Below are positions 1 to 9,242 of a DNA stretch of 52,553 nucleotides, in pieces (within the stretch, counting starts at the first letter, position 1; each line of letters opens with the position of its first letter). The translations under genes were made by a program, and so were the position numbers. A model generated the notes under the pieces. That model was not told the DNA's origin. It worked only from the letters and a program-made list of their open reading frames with translations, and did no database searches. Origin of the DNA: an uncultured Thermoguttaceae bacterium (GTDB lineage Bacteria; Planctomycetota; Planctomycetia; Pirellulales; Thermoguttaceae); contig CALIRO010000051.1 of NCBI GenBank assembly GCA_938042245.1, positions 1 to 52,553 of the forward strand, in the 5' to 3' direction.

Positions 1-154
1 GCCCATGACTCCGGGATTTAGCCAATACGCACGATTTCATAGACAAGCTAAACAGGGGAAAAAAAGAGGGCTTCGTTCGGGGAGTGGTATCCGGAAGTGC
101 TTATCAGAGCGGTTTTGAAGGGAACTTTTGGCTTGTAGAAAGGAGGAGCAGACT

Positions 155-1624
155 GTGAAAGAATTGTTCTACATCTTCTGGGAGGGGCTGCTAGTTGTGG
201 TGTTGACCGGGGGAGCAGAAGGATGGAGTTTATGCAAGCATCCCTTCGAGAGGCAATCCGATTTTCCAGAGCATTCGGCAGCACCCCATGCGGAACTATT
301 AGGAGAAGCTCGTGGGGCGGAGCATGATGCGGAAGGTGGGTCTGCGCAGCGAATTCCTCCTGAGCAGGGTGTGGCGGACCCGATTTTAGAGATCTCTCAG
401 CCGACGAATTCTTCTAGGGAGAACTATTCGGAAAAAGCTACTGGGGGTTTTCCGGAAGAAAAAACAGACCGCTCTCCCAACGCAATGGGAGAAGATGAAT
501 CGGGCAGAAAAAATAGCCAGGCAAAAGACATCGGGAAATATAGCAAAAATGGGGAACATAGAGGGGAGGAAAGAGCTTTGCTTGCTGAGCAGAACTCCCC
601 TGCCAAACCCTTACTGCCCTCCTCCTTAGGTCCGGAATGGAAAAACCTGGCCGAAAAAGTCCGCCAAACCCTCCATCTGGCCCGTCAACTGCCGGTCAAC
701 ACGCAGCAGTTTACCCCTGCAGACCTTATGCAGTGGGCTTTGCTGTGGGGATGTGAGGCAGAAGCTGCTTACGGCGGACCAGCAGGTCAAAGGGTGAACG
801 TATTGGCCATCTTGTGCCACAACTATCCCTGCGCGGAGCGGCGTCTGTTGGTCGAGCACCAAGGACATGTTGCTGCTCGGTTTGGCTATGGGTATCAGAC
901 CCACCGAGGTGAATTTCTGGCCGTTTTGGCTTGGGCCAGGGTCCCGAAAGACTATCCGCTTCAAGTGGGGCAGGCAAAGCCCTGCGTTGCCGACTTGGTC
1001 CAATACGAAAAACTCCACTGCCGCAGCGGGCTGGAACAATCCCATGTGCTGATGGGATTATCGTTTTACCTAGAAACCCAAGAGGAGACATCTTGGCAGA
1101 ACAGCTTAGGAGAATCGTGGTCTTTGGAGCGGCTGGTGTCGGAGGAGCTGCGTAGTCCGATCCAGCAAGGGGCCGACGGCGGTCTGCATCGGCTTTTGGC
1201 GTTAAGCTATGCGGTCCAATGCCGGCGGAAACACAACCTGCCATGGACGCCGCTATTTGATCAAGTGGCCCAGTATGTTGGGCAGTGGCAGCGGTATGCC
1301 TTGGGGCGTCAAAACGCCGATGGCAGTTGGGACCCTTCGGTTTGGGATGGGGCTGGAGGGGGACAGGATCGGCTGGGAGTGCTTCGCCTGACAGGGCTAG
1401 TGTTCCGATGGTTAGCCTTTTCGTTGCCGGAGGAAGAGTTGCATAATAATCAAATGTTTAAATCCACTCAGTTTCTCCTTCAGCTCCTCCACACAGGAGG
1501 ATATCTCCGCTCCCGAACCCGCAGCCCCAAAGAGTTCTCCTCGTTAGTGTATGCCCTGGATGGCCTGCGCCTATACCAAGAACGGGCTTTGGCGCCAAGC
1601 ACCCTACCAATCTCATCCCCCTAG
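155..1624 (+). CDS. Hypothetical protein with alpha/alpha-toroid-like C-terminal region
   Basis: The GTG start at 155 is chosen because AAAGGAGG lies 7-9 bases upstream; an upstream in-frame TTG at 128 has no such site. The protein is 489 residues. The first 25 residues are hydrophobic (a signal peptide or anchor). About residues 25-150 are low-complexity and rich in Glu, Ser and Gly. The remaining 340 residues are ordered and contain a QNADGSW motif, as in the helical repeats of the prenyltransferase/terpene-cyclase fold, plus LAWARVPKDYP and EKLHCRSG segments. I recall similar conserved proteins of unknown function from Pirellulales. It faces the next gene convergently. A role as an enzyme or a scaffold cannot be decided from the sequence. 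Confidence 0.75.
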   Translation: MKELFYIFWEGLLVVVLTGGAEGWSLCKHPFERQSDFPEHSAAPHAELLGEARGAEHDAEGGSAQRIPPEQGVADPILEISQPTNSSRENYSEKATGGFPEEKTDRSPNAMGEDESGRKNSQAKDIGKYSKNGEHRGEERALLAEQNSPAKPLLPSSLGPEWKNLAEKVRQTLHLARQLPVNTQQFTPADLMQWALLWGCEAEAAYGGPAGQRVNVLAILCHNYPCAERRLLVEHQGHVAARFGYGYQTHRGEFLAVLAWARVPKDYPLQVGQAKPCVADLVQYEKLHCRSGLEQSHVLMGLSFYLETQEETSWQNSLGESWSLERLVSEELRSPIQQGADGGLHRLLALSYAVQCRRKHNLPWTPLFDQVAQYVGQWQRYALGRQNADGSWDPSVWDGAGGGQDRLGVLRLTGLVFRWLAFSLPEEELHNNQMFKSTQFLLQLLHTGGYLRSRTRSPKEFSSLVYALDGLRLYQERALAPSTLPISSP

Positions 1625-1798
1625 CGGGTTTCTTTCAGCGAACTGGGAACCCGGTAGGATTTAGCAAGGCATAGGTCTTTCCTTTCGATAGGTCTTTACT
1701 TTCGGTTTGCGAAGCCGATGCTGGCCGGAACCCTACCCAGCTTCTCCTCCAGGGAAACAAAGTGGGATTCATGGATTCATGGAAAATATTTTCAGCAT

Positions 1799-2716
1799 TT
1801 ATGCCTGGAGCAATTCGGCGGCTACCTTGTCAAAAAACTGCACGCACTGGGCGATTTCCGGCAGGGAGTTTTCCCAGTTGTATTCGTATTCGATGGAAAA
1901 GACCGCTTGGATTTTTTGGCGGTGGACTTCTTTTAAGATCGCCCGGACGTCGGCCTGCCCGGTGCCCCAAGGCACATCATGAGCGCCAGGGCCGAATCGG
2001 TTCAGGTCTTTGAAATGAAAACTAATGATTCGGCCTTCCAGCAGGCGGATGGCCTCCACGGGCTTAATCTCCGAGCGCATCCAATGGCCCGTGTCGGCAC
2101 AAGCGCCGATCCGGGCACTACGATCCCTGCATACCTTCAGCACTGTCTGCGGATCCCAATACCGGGAGGGTTTGGGATGGTTATGGAGAGCCACATTGAT
2201 TTTGTATTCTTCGACCAGTTTCTCCAGCAGATCGAAGGCTTCAAAAGGCGGTTCGGAGACTAGGGTTTCGATGCCCATGCGGCAAGCAAACTCGAACGTT
2301 TGTCGGCAGGCCTTCTCGTCGTTCGGTAGTCCACAGACGCCATAGTTGGTCAGCTTCACGCCTGCCGATTGGAGTTTTTCCAGCACCGCCTTTTCCGCCT
2401 CTTGGGGCATCCCGACGCCAACGCGAATCTCCCGCCGATCCGGGCTCATCGGCTGGCCTGGATACATTTCGATCACCTTCAGCCCCAAAGATGCCGTCTT
2501 GTCAACCGCCTCGAAAAAGGTGAACCGGTTGAAACTATACGCTTGGCATCCCAGACGCCAGCCGAGCTTCTCGGCATGGGGCGCTCCTTGGGCCAATTTC
2601 TCGGCCGCCTCGGCCCCTCCGGGACCCCGGAACCCTCCGGAAGCAGAAAGCCCTGAGGTTCCTACGACCAACAATCCGCCCGCTTTCAAAACCTCACGTC
2701 GATGAACCACTCTCAT
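1799..2716 (-). CDS. Tat-exported sugar phosphate isomerase/epimerase (xylose-isomerase-like TIM barrel)
   Basis: The ATG at 2716 is preferred because AAGGAG lies 8-9 bases upstream; the frame continues to 2800 without such a site. The 305-residue product begins MRVVHRREVLKAGGLLVVG, a twin-arginine-type signal with a hydrophobic stretch. The rest matches the AP-endonuclease-2/xylose-isomerase-like family: GCQAYSFNRFT near the first strand, NVALHNHPKP, ACADTGHW, ISFHFKDLN and a late FSIEYEYNW that supply the usual Glu/Asp/His metal ligands. Proteins of this kind are abundant in planctomycetes and are presumed to act on sugars in the periplasm; the substrate is unknown. The gene stands alone, convergent with its left neighbour. 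Confidence 0.85.
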   Translation of the reverse strand: MRVVHRREVLKAGGLLVVGTSGLSASGGFRGPGGAEAAEKLAQGAPHAEKLGWRLGCQAYSFNRFTFFEAVDKTASLGLKVIEMYPGQPMSPDRREIRVGVGMPQEAEKAVLEKLQSAGVKLTNYGVCGLPNDEKACRQTFEFACRMGIETLVSEPPFEAFDLLEKLVEEYKINVALHNHPKPSRYWDPQTVLKVCRDRSARIGACADTGHWMRSEIKPVEAIRLLEGRIISFHFKDLNRFGPGAHDVPWGTGQADVRAILKEVHRQKIQAVFSIEYEYNWENSLPEIAQCVQFFDKVAAELLQA

Positions 2717-3011
2717 GGCCGATCTCCTTCCCTCAAACAAAACCATTGTCCAGCTTATTAAAGTCCCGAAAACTTTTTCTATTTTACCATAAGAGAACAT
2801 CCAGGAATGTGTAGCACAAGCCCTAAGGCAGATCCAATCCCGGAAACGTCTCCTATTGTAGCATATCCGGAGGGAAAAAGCCTCCGTCCTTCATGTGCCC
2901 CCTCCGCATAATGGCAACGGAATCGGGTCGAATAGGCCGCTGGGCAAAAAGCCTGGGCGCCCATGATGCCCCATCCGGAAAGAGACCAGGATGACCACCG
3001 AATAAAAAAAT

Positions 3012-3043
3012 GGCCGGGAGAATCCAGCACCATTCTCCCGGCC
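3012..3043 (-). terminator. Intrinsic terminator, minus strand
   Basis: A perfect 12-bp stem (3012-3023 pairs with 3032-3043, loop of 8) is followed on the minus strand by ATTTTTTTATT. This is a textbook Rho-independent terminator for a transcript coming from the right. No convincing protein gene ends just upstream of it. Confidence 0.8.
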
Positions 3044-4646
3044 TATGAGGTCTTCACCAGGGGTTAGTGAAACGGAGTGGTCAGCGGGAACGCCGCAGTG
3101 GTCCCCATCGCCGCTGCTCAGGCCATCCAGCTCCCCTGCTCCTGAACCCCCTGAGGATGGTAGGTGTGGGAAGTTCTCCGAGAGCTTTCTAGCCGACGTA
3201 GGCCCTCACCAGCAAATGTGCTTCTGCACCGTAGCTGCCTGATGTCTCCCCGGTTGGCCCTCGGCCTTGCAGCTCTGGGGTTCTCGTGGGATGGAATGAG
3301 CTAGCCAGAGCTTGGCCGAACGGGCTTTCGCGGAACTTCGGGGGCAAGAGGCTAAAGCTCTTTAAGCCAGGCTCGGCCAGGCGTCAGCCCCCGCGGGCTG
3401 GAGAACTTTCCCTCCCCCCTGCCCCTTCCACATTGCCGCCAAAGGCATCCAAAACCAACTTGTGGCAGGCACGAACAATAAGAGCGTCTTCCTCCTTTCT
3501 TAGCTGGGCGGGCCGCCACGGAAGGGGTAAGGCAGAGCTAGTTTACCATGATGGGCGGCAGTCCGCAGGTTCTGAAGCACCCAAGTCCACCATCGCCGTC
3601 GGAGCAGGGCGTCCAGCAGCCGACTGGACGCCCCTGCCGAAGGATCGGATCGGGCTCCTAGTCGGCCAGCCCCCCAGGGCCGGAATCCTCGCCATAGCTT
3701 GCGGATCTCCTGCATGGCTGAGCCTCTCCTGCCTAAAGAGATCCCCACAACGGATCCCCCGTCCGTTTATCCTAGGTCCCGATCCCTCGGGAAAAAGCCC
3801 ACCTTGATTTTTGAGGGTGCTTTTTGTTCCTTGGCCTACCGAAAGGACTTCTCCACGGTCTCTAGGTCCCTTAGCGCCCTTCGGCGGCCTAGAAATTTCT
3901 GAAACTTTTCGACTGGAAACGATCACCCAGCAGGTGGTTGCTGGCAAGGAGCTTCGTTGGAGCTACGGCTCATGCCAGTTGGTTTTCAGGCAGCTTTTCT
4001 AACTTTATAGGAGTCAGATTTCTGGCCCCCGCCTTCGGGGTGGGCGGAGCTATGTCTAAGGTTTTTTACTTCGCGTTGTTGCTCCTGCAAGATTCCATGA
4101 CACATAGTTTAGCCTTTGTCAAATTCCTGAGGAAAAATTTTTAAATTTTCCTGTACATTAATTGCAACTTTTTAATCGACAAGGAGTTAGAAGCGCCAAG
4201 CTGTTTTGAACATTTGTATAAGTAGCGAGTAATTTTCGGACCGACTATTTTATCTAATTTATCCTGCTGCCCGGTTAGGTCGAAAACGGATAAACCGACA
4301 AAAGAACCCAACTCCTCTCACCAGGTTAAACTACGGGCTAAGGACAAAGTTTTACGAAAACTCCATAGACCTCCTCCTATCCGACAAAGGGGGTTAAGCC
4401 CGCTACATTCTGCCCGAGTAGAAGGCCCTCAAGATGGCCTCCCTTTCCAGCGGGCAGGCGGGCAAGGTTTCCTCTGGAGGGTTCTTTCCGCTGGGAGATT
4501 TTCCAGGAGGAGATATTTTCGATCCGGTCTGGGAAAAACTTCTCTTTTCGCAAATGGGCGATTGGATTAAAACCTGCTCACCAAGCCAGGCTTGTTTGCC
4601 ACGAGATCTAGGACCAGGTTGAGACCTTCACGCGGGGAGATAAAAA
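3044..4646. other. 1.6-kb region with no recognised gene; possible structured RNA
   Basis: No reading frame here resembles a known protein or combines a good start site with sustained coding character. A strong hairpin lies at 3604-3638 (about 12-13 pairs with one bulge, loop of 7). The minus-strand transcript would end at the terminator at 3012-3043. From about 4100 to 4330 the DNA turns AT-rich, with a run of A and T tracts near 4130-4160. I looked for tmRNA, RNase P RNA and SRP RNA signatures on both strands and found none. Confidence 0.4.
3500..3715 (-). CDS. Doubtful small protein (71 aa)
   Basis: An ATG at 3715 follows AGGAGAGG by about 6 bases and opens 71 codons rich in Arg, Leu and Trp (it starts MQEIRKLWRGFRPWG). 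The frame contains the long hairpin at 3604-3638, so the apparent coding character may come from structured non-coding DNA. Another AAAGGAGG follows the stop. I do not recognise the product. It is listed only because it is the best-started frame on the strand served by the terminator at 3012. Confidence 0.15.
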   Translation of the reverse strand: MQEIRKLWRGFRPWGAGRLGARSDPSAGASSRLLDALLRRRWWTWVLQNLRTAAHHGKLALPYPFRGGPPS

Positions 4647-7600
4647 ATGATCTGGATTTGGGAGGGGCTTTTAACAAAATGGGTAAATTACACCAGATGG
4701 ATAATTTGGTGGGGCTTCCTGAGCTGCTTGATATGCCCTGTTGCCCATGCCGAGCCCTTAACCTCCAATAATCCCCCATCATTGCCGTTTCAATCATTTC
4801 CATTTCCAGAGGTATCTCCGGTTAGGGAAGGATATCCTCCCTGGCACCATATTCTTGAACCCGGGGCAACCGATGGGTTCCGTGGGGTCTGGGTGGCCGA
4901 GTGGCTTGGCCCGAGTACGCAACCAAACCAATCCGCCTCAAACCCAGCCAAAACAGCTCCCGTTTCTCCCCCAGGTGCCTTAGCAGTTTCTCTTGCCGAG
5001 TCCGTACCAGTTTCACCTGCCGGGTCCCTACCAGTTTCTGCCTCAGGCTCCTTAAGTGCCGACATCTGGTTACCAGGCCCTAACAAAACGGAACCCACAA
5101 AAAGTTTAACCAGCCCTTCTCCTAGGGATATAGAGGCTCTAAATGATGAAGAGGGCAAACCGCCTGGCAGGCCAGCTCCTGGCTCAGAGTCGGCCGTTGG
5201 TTCCGATTTCCTGGCAAGCGAGTGGCCCAAGCAAATAGCGGCCCAAAAAGAGCGTCTGCAAGAACAGTTGGCCCGCTACCCTTCGGCTTTGGCGCCGCTT
5301 AGCCAGGCCGCCTTCCAATGGTTAGACCGAGCGGAACAGTTCTGCCAAAAATGGCGCCAAAACGCCCAGGAGCTTCAGCGCCTTCGCTCGGAGTATCAAA
5401 ACCTCCAGCACCAGATGCAACGCACTCAACAGAAGGTGGACGCAGTAGGCCAAACCCATAGCATTGGCCTTTTGTTACGCAAACAATTGACCACCTTACC
5501 CGATCCCAAGCAAATCCAAAGCCAGATCCGCGCTCGGCACCCGGAAATCCAAGCCACCACCCTCGCACTTTTCGACGCCCAAGATCGTCAAATGGAATTG
5601 AAGAATCTGCCTAGCCAGGTCCAACGCCATCTGGCCCAATTGGGACCGCCGCCGGAAACCATTTCTTCGGAAGCCTGGCAGGAGGCTGTTATCCAACTGC
5701 TGCTTCTAGAACAGGCTCAGTTGGAGTGGTTCCTTCCGGTTCTGCATCGGTATTTTGAGACCTTGGTGGAACTGGATACGGCGCAGACGGAGTTACTGCG
5801 CCTGGTCGAACAATATCGCCGTTACATTACCGAGCGGATTTTGTGGATTCAGAGCACTCCGGCGATTGGACCGCAGACGCTTCGGCATGGGATGAGTGGA
5901 GCGGGTTGGCTGTTTCGATGGGAGCATCTAGAGGAACTGGTGCAGGGAGTTTGGGAAGGTGTACAAAATTATCCTTTTCCGGCCGCCGCTCTCCTGATCG
6001 GAGCCGTCCTTTGGGGATATATGGCCCGCAGGTTCCAACGGCGCATCGGGCAGATCGGCCTCCAAGCCCACCAGGAAAACTTCTGCCGCTTCCTGCCCAC
6101 ATTGCAGACGCTGGCGATGACGTTGGCGGTAGGGATGTTTCGGCCTACAGTAGTTTGGCTTCTGCCATGGGCGCTAGGCTGGACGTTGACCCCGAAGGAA
6201 TTCCTCCGGACGGTAGGAGAAACGATGCGGCTGGTGGCTTGGGCCCTGGTACCCTGGGAACTGCTGCTAGCTAGTTGTCAAGCGCATGGGTTGGCCGAAG
6301 CCCATTTCGCTTGGCCTGCGCCTAGCATGCGTGCTTTGCGCCGGTGGTTGTACCTGCTGGCCGCCTTGGCTTTGCCCTGCTTGCTCCTGGCCGGTCTGTT
6401 TTCCTACCAAAGCGAAGAGCGGTTTGAAAGCTCCTTGGGGCGGATTGGTTTTCTCGGGCTGATGGGAGTGTGGGCAGTCGGATGGTTTCGGCTTTTGCGG
6501 TATAAAGGACCGTTTATCCAGGGATTTGTCTCCGAGCAACAAAGGCCGTGGTGGCTGCGGTTTCGGCTTGCCGTGTATTGGCTGGGGGGATTGACGCCGG
6601 TGGCCTTGGCCTTACTGGCCGGGGCTGGCTACTACTACACCGCCCAACAATTGGCCTGGCGGAGCTATGCCAGTTTGGCAGCTTTGGTGGCCCTCGGCTG
6701 GTTCGGAGCGATTTTGCAACGGGGACTTCTGATCCTCCAACGGCGCAGTGCGAGCAGTCGAACTGCTCCCGGCGATGCAAGAGAGGGCCCCCCCGCGATG
6801 CCTCCGGAACCTATACCGCCCCCTCCGGCAGAAAAGGCGTCTTTGCTGCCGGACCTTGGCCAAATGAGCTTCCAAGTGGAACGTTTGCTAAGGGTACTGG
6901 TATTTTTAGCGGCCATCGGCGTGCTAGGGCTAATCTGGATGGATATTTTGCCCGCTTTGGGGATGTTGAAACGGATTCCTCTTTGGCAGATTTCCGGATA
7001 TCTTGGGGCAGAACCGCCTTCGGCAGAACTGGCTACAGCTCCGACGGCGGTTTCGGGGCGATGGGTTACCGCAGCCGATCTGGTGTGGGCGGCTGTTGTC
7101 CTTTTGATTACCTATCTTGGCGCCAAGAATCTTCCCGCCTTGTTGGAACTTCTGTTGCCGGAAAAGTTACCCCTAGACCAAGGTGCCCGATATGCCTTGA
7201 AAACATTGGTCCAATATGCGGTGGTCTTGATAGGACTGCTGGTGGGGTTGCCGCCTCTGGGGATTACCTGGAACCGGATGCAGTGGTTGGTGGCCGCCTT
7301 GGGAGTGGGTCTGGGATTCGGCTTGCAGGAGATATTTGCCAATTTCGTGTCTGGGCTGATTCTGCTATTTGAACGGCCTATCCGGGTGGGGGATATTGTC
7401 ACCATCGGTGATGTTACCGGCGTGGTCTCCAAAATTCATATCCGAGCTACGATTATCACCAATTGGGACCGGCAAGATCTGATCGTTCCAAATAAAGAAT
7501 TTATCACCAGCCGAGTGCTCAATTGGACCCTGACCAACCTGACCAACCGGATCGTCTTGCAGGTAGCGGTGGCGTATGGAAGCGATCCGGACCGCGTCCG

Positions 7601-7847
7601 CAGGCTGCTGGAAGAAATCTTGCAGGCCCATCCCCTTGTGCTTCGGGAGCCGCCCCCGTTGGTGACATTAGAAAATCTGGGCGATAGCGCCTTGCAGTTT
7701 ACTATCCGGGCCTATCTGCCCAGCTTGGAGAAACGGCTTCAGACCATACATGAACTATACACGGCCATCCACAATCGGTTCCGGCAGGAAGGCATCGAAA
7801 TTCCTTTCCCGCAGCGCCAGGTGCATATTCGGTCCTGGAGTTCCTAG
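4647..7847 (+). CDS. Large MscS-family mechanosensitive channel (MscK/KefA-like)
   Basis: The 1066-residue product is an inner-membrane channel predicted to open under membrane tension and release solutes on osmotic downshock. The ATG at 4647 follows GGGGAG by about 8 bases. Residues 1-36 form a signal peptide ending VAHA. Residues about 90-140 are a Pro/Ser/Val-rich stretch with imperfect short repeats. Residues about 190-400 are charged and helical, probably periplasmic coiled coil. About ten to eleven membrane segments follow from residue 440. The C-terminal MscS core carries VAALGVGLGFGLQEIFANFV, FERPIRVGD and DLIVPNKEFI, all typical of the family. The length fits the MscK subgroup, which has an extended periplasmic N-terminus. 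It is followed by cysK with its own upstream region, so the two need not be cotranscribed. Confidence 0.92.
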   Translation: MIWIWEGLLTKWVNYTRWIIWWGFLSCLICPVAHAEPLTSNNPPSLPFQSFPFPEVSPVREGYPPWHHILEPGATDGFRGVWVAEWLGPSTQPNQSASNPAKTAPVSPPGALAVSLAESVPVSPAGSLPVSASGSLSADIWLPGPNKTEPTKSLTSPSPRDIEALNDEEGKPPGRPAPGSESAVGSDFLASEWPKQIAAQKERLQEQLARYPSALAPLSQAAFQWLDRAEQFCQKWRQNAQELQRLRSEYQNLQHQMQRTQQKVDAVGQTHSIGLLLRKQLTTLPDPKQIQSQIRARHPEIQATTLALFDAQDRQMELKNLPSQVQRHLAQLGPPPETISSEAWQEAVIQLLLLEQAQLEWFLPVLHRYFETLVELDTAQTELLRLVEQYRRYITERILWIQSTPAIGPQTLRHGMSGAGWLFRWEHLEELVQGVWEGVQNYPFPAAALLIGAVLWGYMARRFQRRIGQIGLQAHQENFCRFLPTLQTLAMTLAVGMFRPTVVWLLPWALGWTLTPKEFLRTVGETMRLVAWALVPWELLLASCQAHGLAEAHFAWPAPSMRALRRWLYLLAALALPCLLLAGLFSYQSEERFESSLGRIGFLGLMGVWAVGWFRLLRYKGPFIQGFVSEQQRPWWLRFRLAVYWLGGLTPVALALLAGAGYYYTAQQLAWRSYASLAALVALGWFGAILQRGLLILQRRSASSRTAPGDAREGPPAMPPEPIPPPPAEKASLLPDLGQMSFQVERLLRVLVFLAAIGVLGLIWMDILPALGMLKRIPLWQISGYLGAEPPSAELATAPTAVSGRWVTAADLVWAAVVLLITYLGAKNLPALLELLLPEKLPLDQGARYALKTLVQYAVVLIGLLVGLPPLGITWNRMQWLVAALGVGLGFGLQEIFANFVSGLILLFERPIRVGDIVTIGDVTGVVSKIHIRATIITNWDRQDLIVPNKEFITSRVLNWTLTNLTNRIVLQVAVAYGSDPDRVRRLLEEILQAHPLVLREPPPLVTLENLGDSALQFTIRAYLPSLEKRLQTIHELYTAIHNRFRQEGIEIPFPQRQVHIRSWSS

Positions 7848-7914
7848 GACCCGGTGGTTTCTTTTTAACCGGGGGAGAGGCCGACCCCTCTATTCTCCAG
7901 GTTGCTGGGAGGAG

Positions 7915-7963
7915 TATAATCATAAAGTAGTTTTTTGGTAAACATGATCAAATAAGTCATGTT
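7915..7963 (+). promoter_or_regulatory. Possible cysK promoter -10 box and operator-like inverted repeat
   Basis: A consensus TATAAT lies at 7915-7920, about 120 bases before cysK; no clear -35 box is seen. Just downstream, AACATGA (7941-7947) and TCATGTT (7957-7963) form a perfect 7-bp inverted repeat with a 9-base spacer. The position suits an operator for cysK, but no regulator can be named. Confidence 0.3.
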
Positions 7964-8041
7964 TCCAAGGGAAGTGGCCTATACCCCCCAGTCTAGTCAG
8001 CACCCTACCAAACTCAGAAATGCTTCTAAGGAGTTTCTACG

Positions 8042-9001
8042 ATGGCAACAACAATTTCTGGCCGGATTTTCGATGAAATTACCCAATGCATTGGCAATAC
8101 GCCGTTGGTCCGCCTGCGCCGGGTGACCACCGGGTGCCATGCCACGGTAGTGGCCAAACTGGAAAGTTTTAATCCCCTTTGGAGCGTTAAAGACCGGATT
8201 GCCTGGGCCATGATCGAGGCAGCCGAAAAACAGGGCCTATTAAACCCTGATACGGTGATCATTGAGCCGACTAGCGGCAACACGGGGATAGGTCTGGCCT
8301 ATGTCTGTGCTGCTCGGGGGTACAAACTGATGGTTACTATGCCCGAAAGCATGAGCCTGGAACGCCGCCGATTGCTCAAAGCCTTGGGAGCGGAAATCGT
8401 TTTAACCCCGGCCTCCGAAGGCATGTCCGGCGCAGTCCGAAAGGCCGAGGAAATCCTGGCGCAAAATCCCCATTACTATATGCCTCAGCAATTTAAGAAC
8501 CCAGCCAATCCAGAAATCCATCGCAAAACGACGGCCGAGGAAATCTGGCGGGATACCCAGGGACAGGTGGATATTGTGGTCAGCGGCGTCGGTACCGGAG
8601 GCACGATTACTGGCGTGGGCGAAGTGCTGAAAGCCCGAAAACCTTCGGTTCGGATGGTGGCGGTCGAACCGGCTAACAGCCCTGTGATTTCTCAAAAATT
8701 GGCCGGGCAGGAACTCAAACCGGGCCGACATTCCATCCAGGGAATCGGCGCCGGCTTTATCCCAGATGTGTTGAATCTCCACATCATTGATGAAGTGATC
8801 CAGGTTCAGGATGAGGATGCCATCGAGACTGCCCGTCGATTGGCCCAAAAGGAGGGGATCTTTTGCGGCATCAGCTCTGGAGCGGCTGCCTGGGCGGCTC
8901 TCCAAGTGGCCCGACGGCCTGAAAACCACGGGAAACTTCTCGTCGTCGTCCTGCCCGACCTGGGCGAACGCTACCTATCCACCAAACTCTTCCCTGAATA
9001 A
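8042..9001 (+). CDS. cysK: Cysteine synthase A (O-acetylserine sulfhydrylase)
   Basis: This PLP enzyme makes cysteine from O-acetylserine and sulfide in the cytoplasm. The ATG at 8042 follows AAGGAG by about 9 bases. The 319-residue length is normal. [10 protein letters not shown] holds the PLP-binding lysine, [12 protein letters not shown] is the substrate-binding loop, and [14 protein letters not shown] binds the PLP phosphate. The SVKDR form fits CysK/CysM-type enzymes rather than cystathionine beta-synthase, and no regulatory domain follows. No other sulfur gene is adjacent, although the next gene to the right encodes a very cysteine-rich secreted protein. Confidence 0.95.
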   Translation: MATTISGRIFDEITQCIGNTPLVRLRRVTTGCHATVVAKLESFNPLWSVKDRIAWAMIEAAEKQGLLNPDTVIIEPTSGNTGIGLAYVCAARGYKLMVTMPESMSLERRRLLKALGAEIVLTPASEGMSGAVRKAEEILAQNPHYYMPQQFKNPANPEIHRKTTAEEIWRDTQGQVDIVVSGVGTGGTITGVGEVLKARKPSVRMVAVEPANSPVISQKLAGQELKPGRHSIQGIGAGFIPDVLNLHIIDEVIQVQDEDAIETARRLAQKEGIFCGISSGAAAWAALQVARRPENHGKLLVVVLPDLGERYLSTKLFPE

Positions 9002-9126
9002 AGCTTCCTACAAACTTCCTGAGGATCGGGCCAGGGAAGGCCGGGCCTCTTGCTCCTGCCCAATCGGTTCAGTTGGGTTGTGCAAAGTGCCCGTCTGCTG
9101 ATGTTGGAACTCCGCCAGGAGGGTCT

Positions 9127-9168
9127 AAAAAGCAAAGCGGCCCGTTGGGCGGGGGACCAACGGGCCGC
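9127..9168 (-). terminator. Intrinsic terminator for the cysteine-rich repeat gene
   Basis: A perfect 12-bp stem (9137-9148 with 9157-9168, loop of 8) is followed on the minus strand by TTTGCTTTTT. It lies 75 bases beyond the stop codon of the gene at 9243-9857. Confidence 0.8.
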
Positions 9169-9242
9169 CGGGGCTTCAGGAGGAGGAGAGGACTCTATTG
9201 GCCGATCGCTCGGGAAATCGGCGGGAACTTCCTTTCTTTTCT

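Noticed and set aside
3044..4646. tmRNA, RNase P RNA or SRP RNA
   Set aside because: No tag-peptide reading frame with CCA-type acceptor ends, no GAGGAAAGUCC/ACAGAA pair and no GGAAGGAAGCAGCC-type loop was found on either strand.
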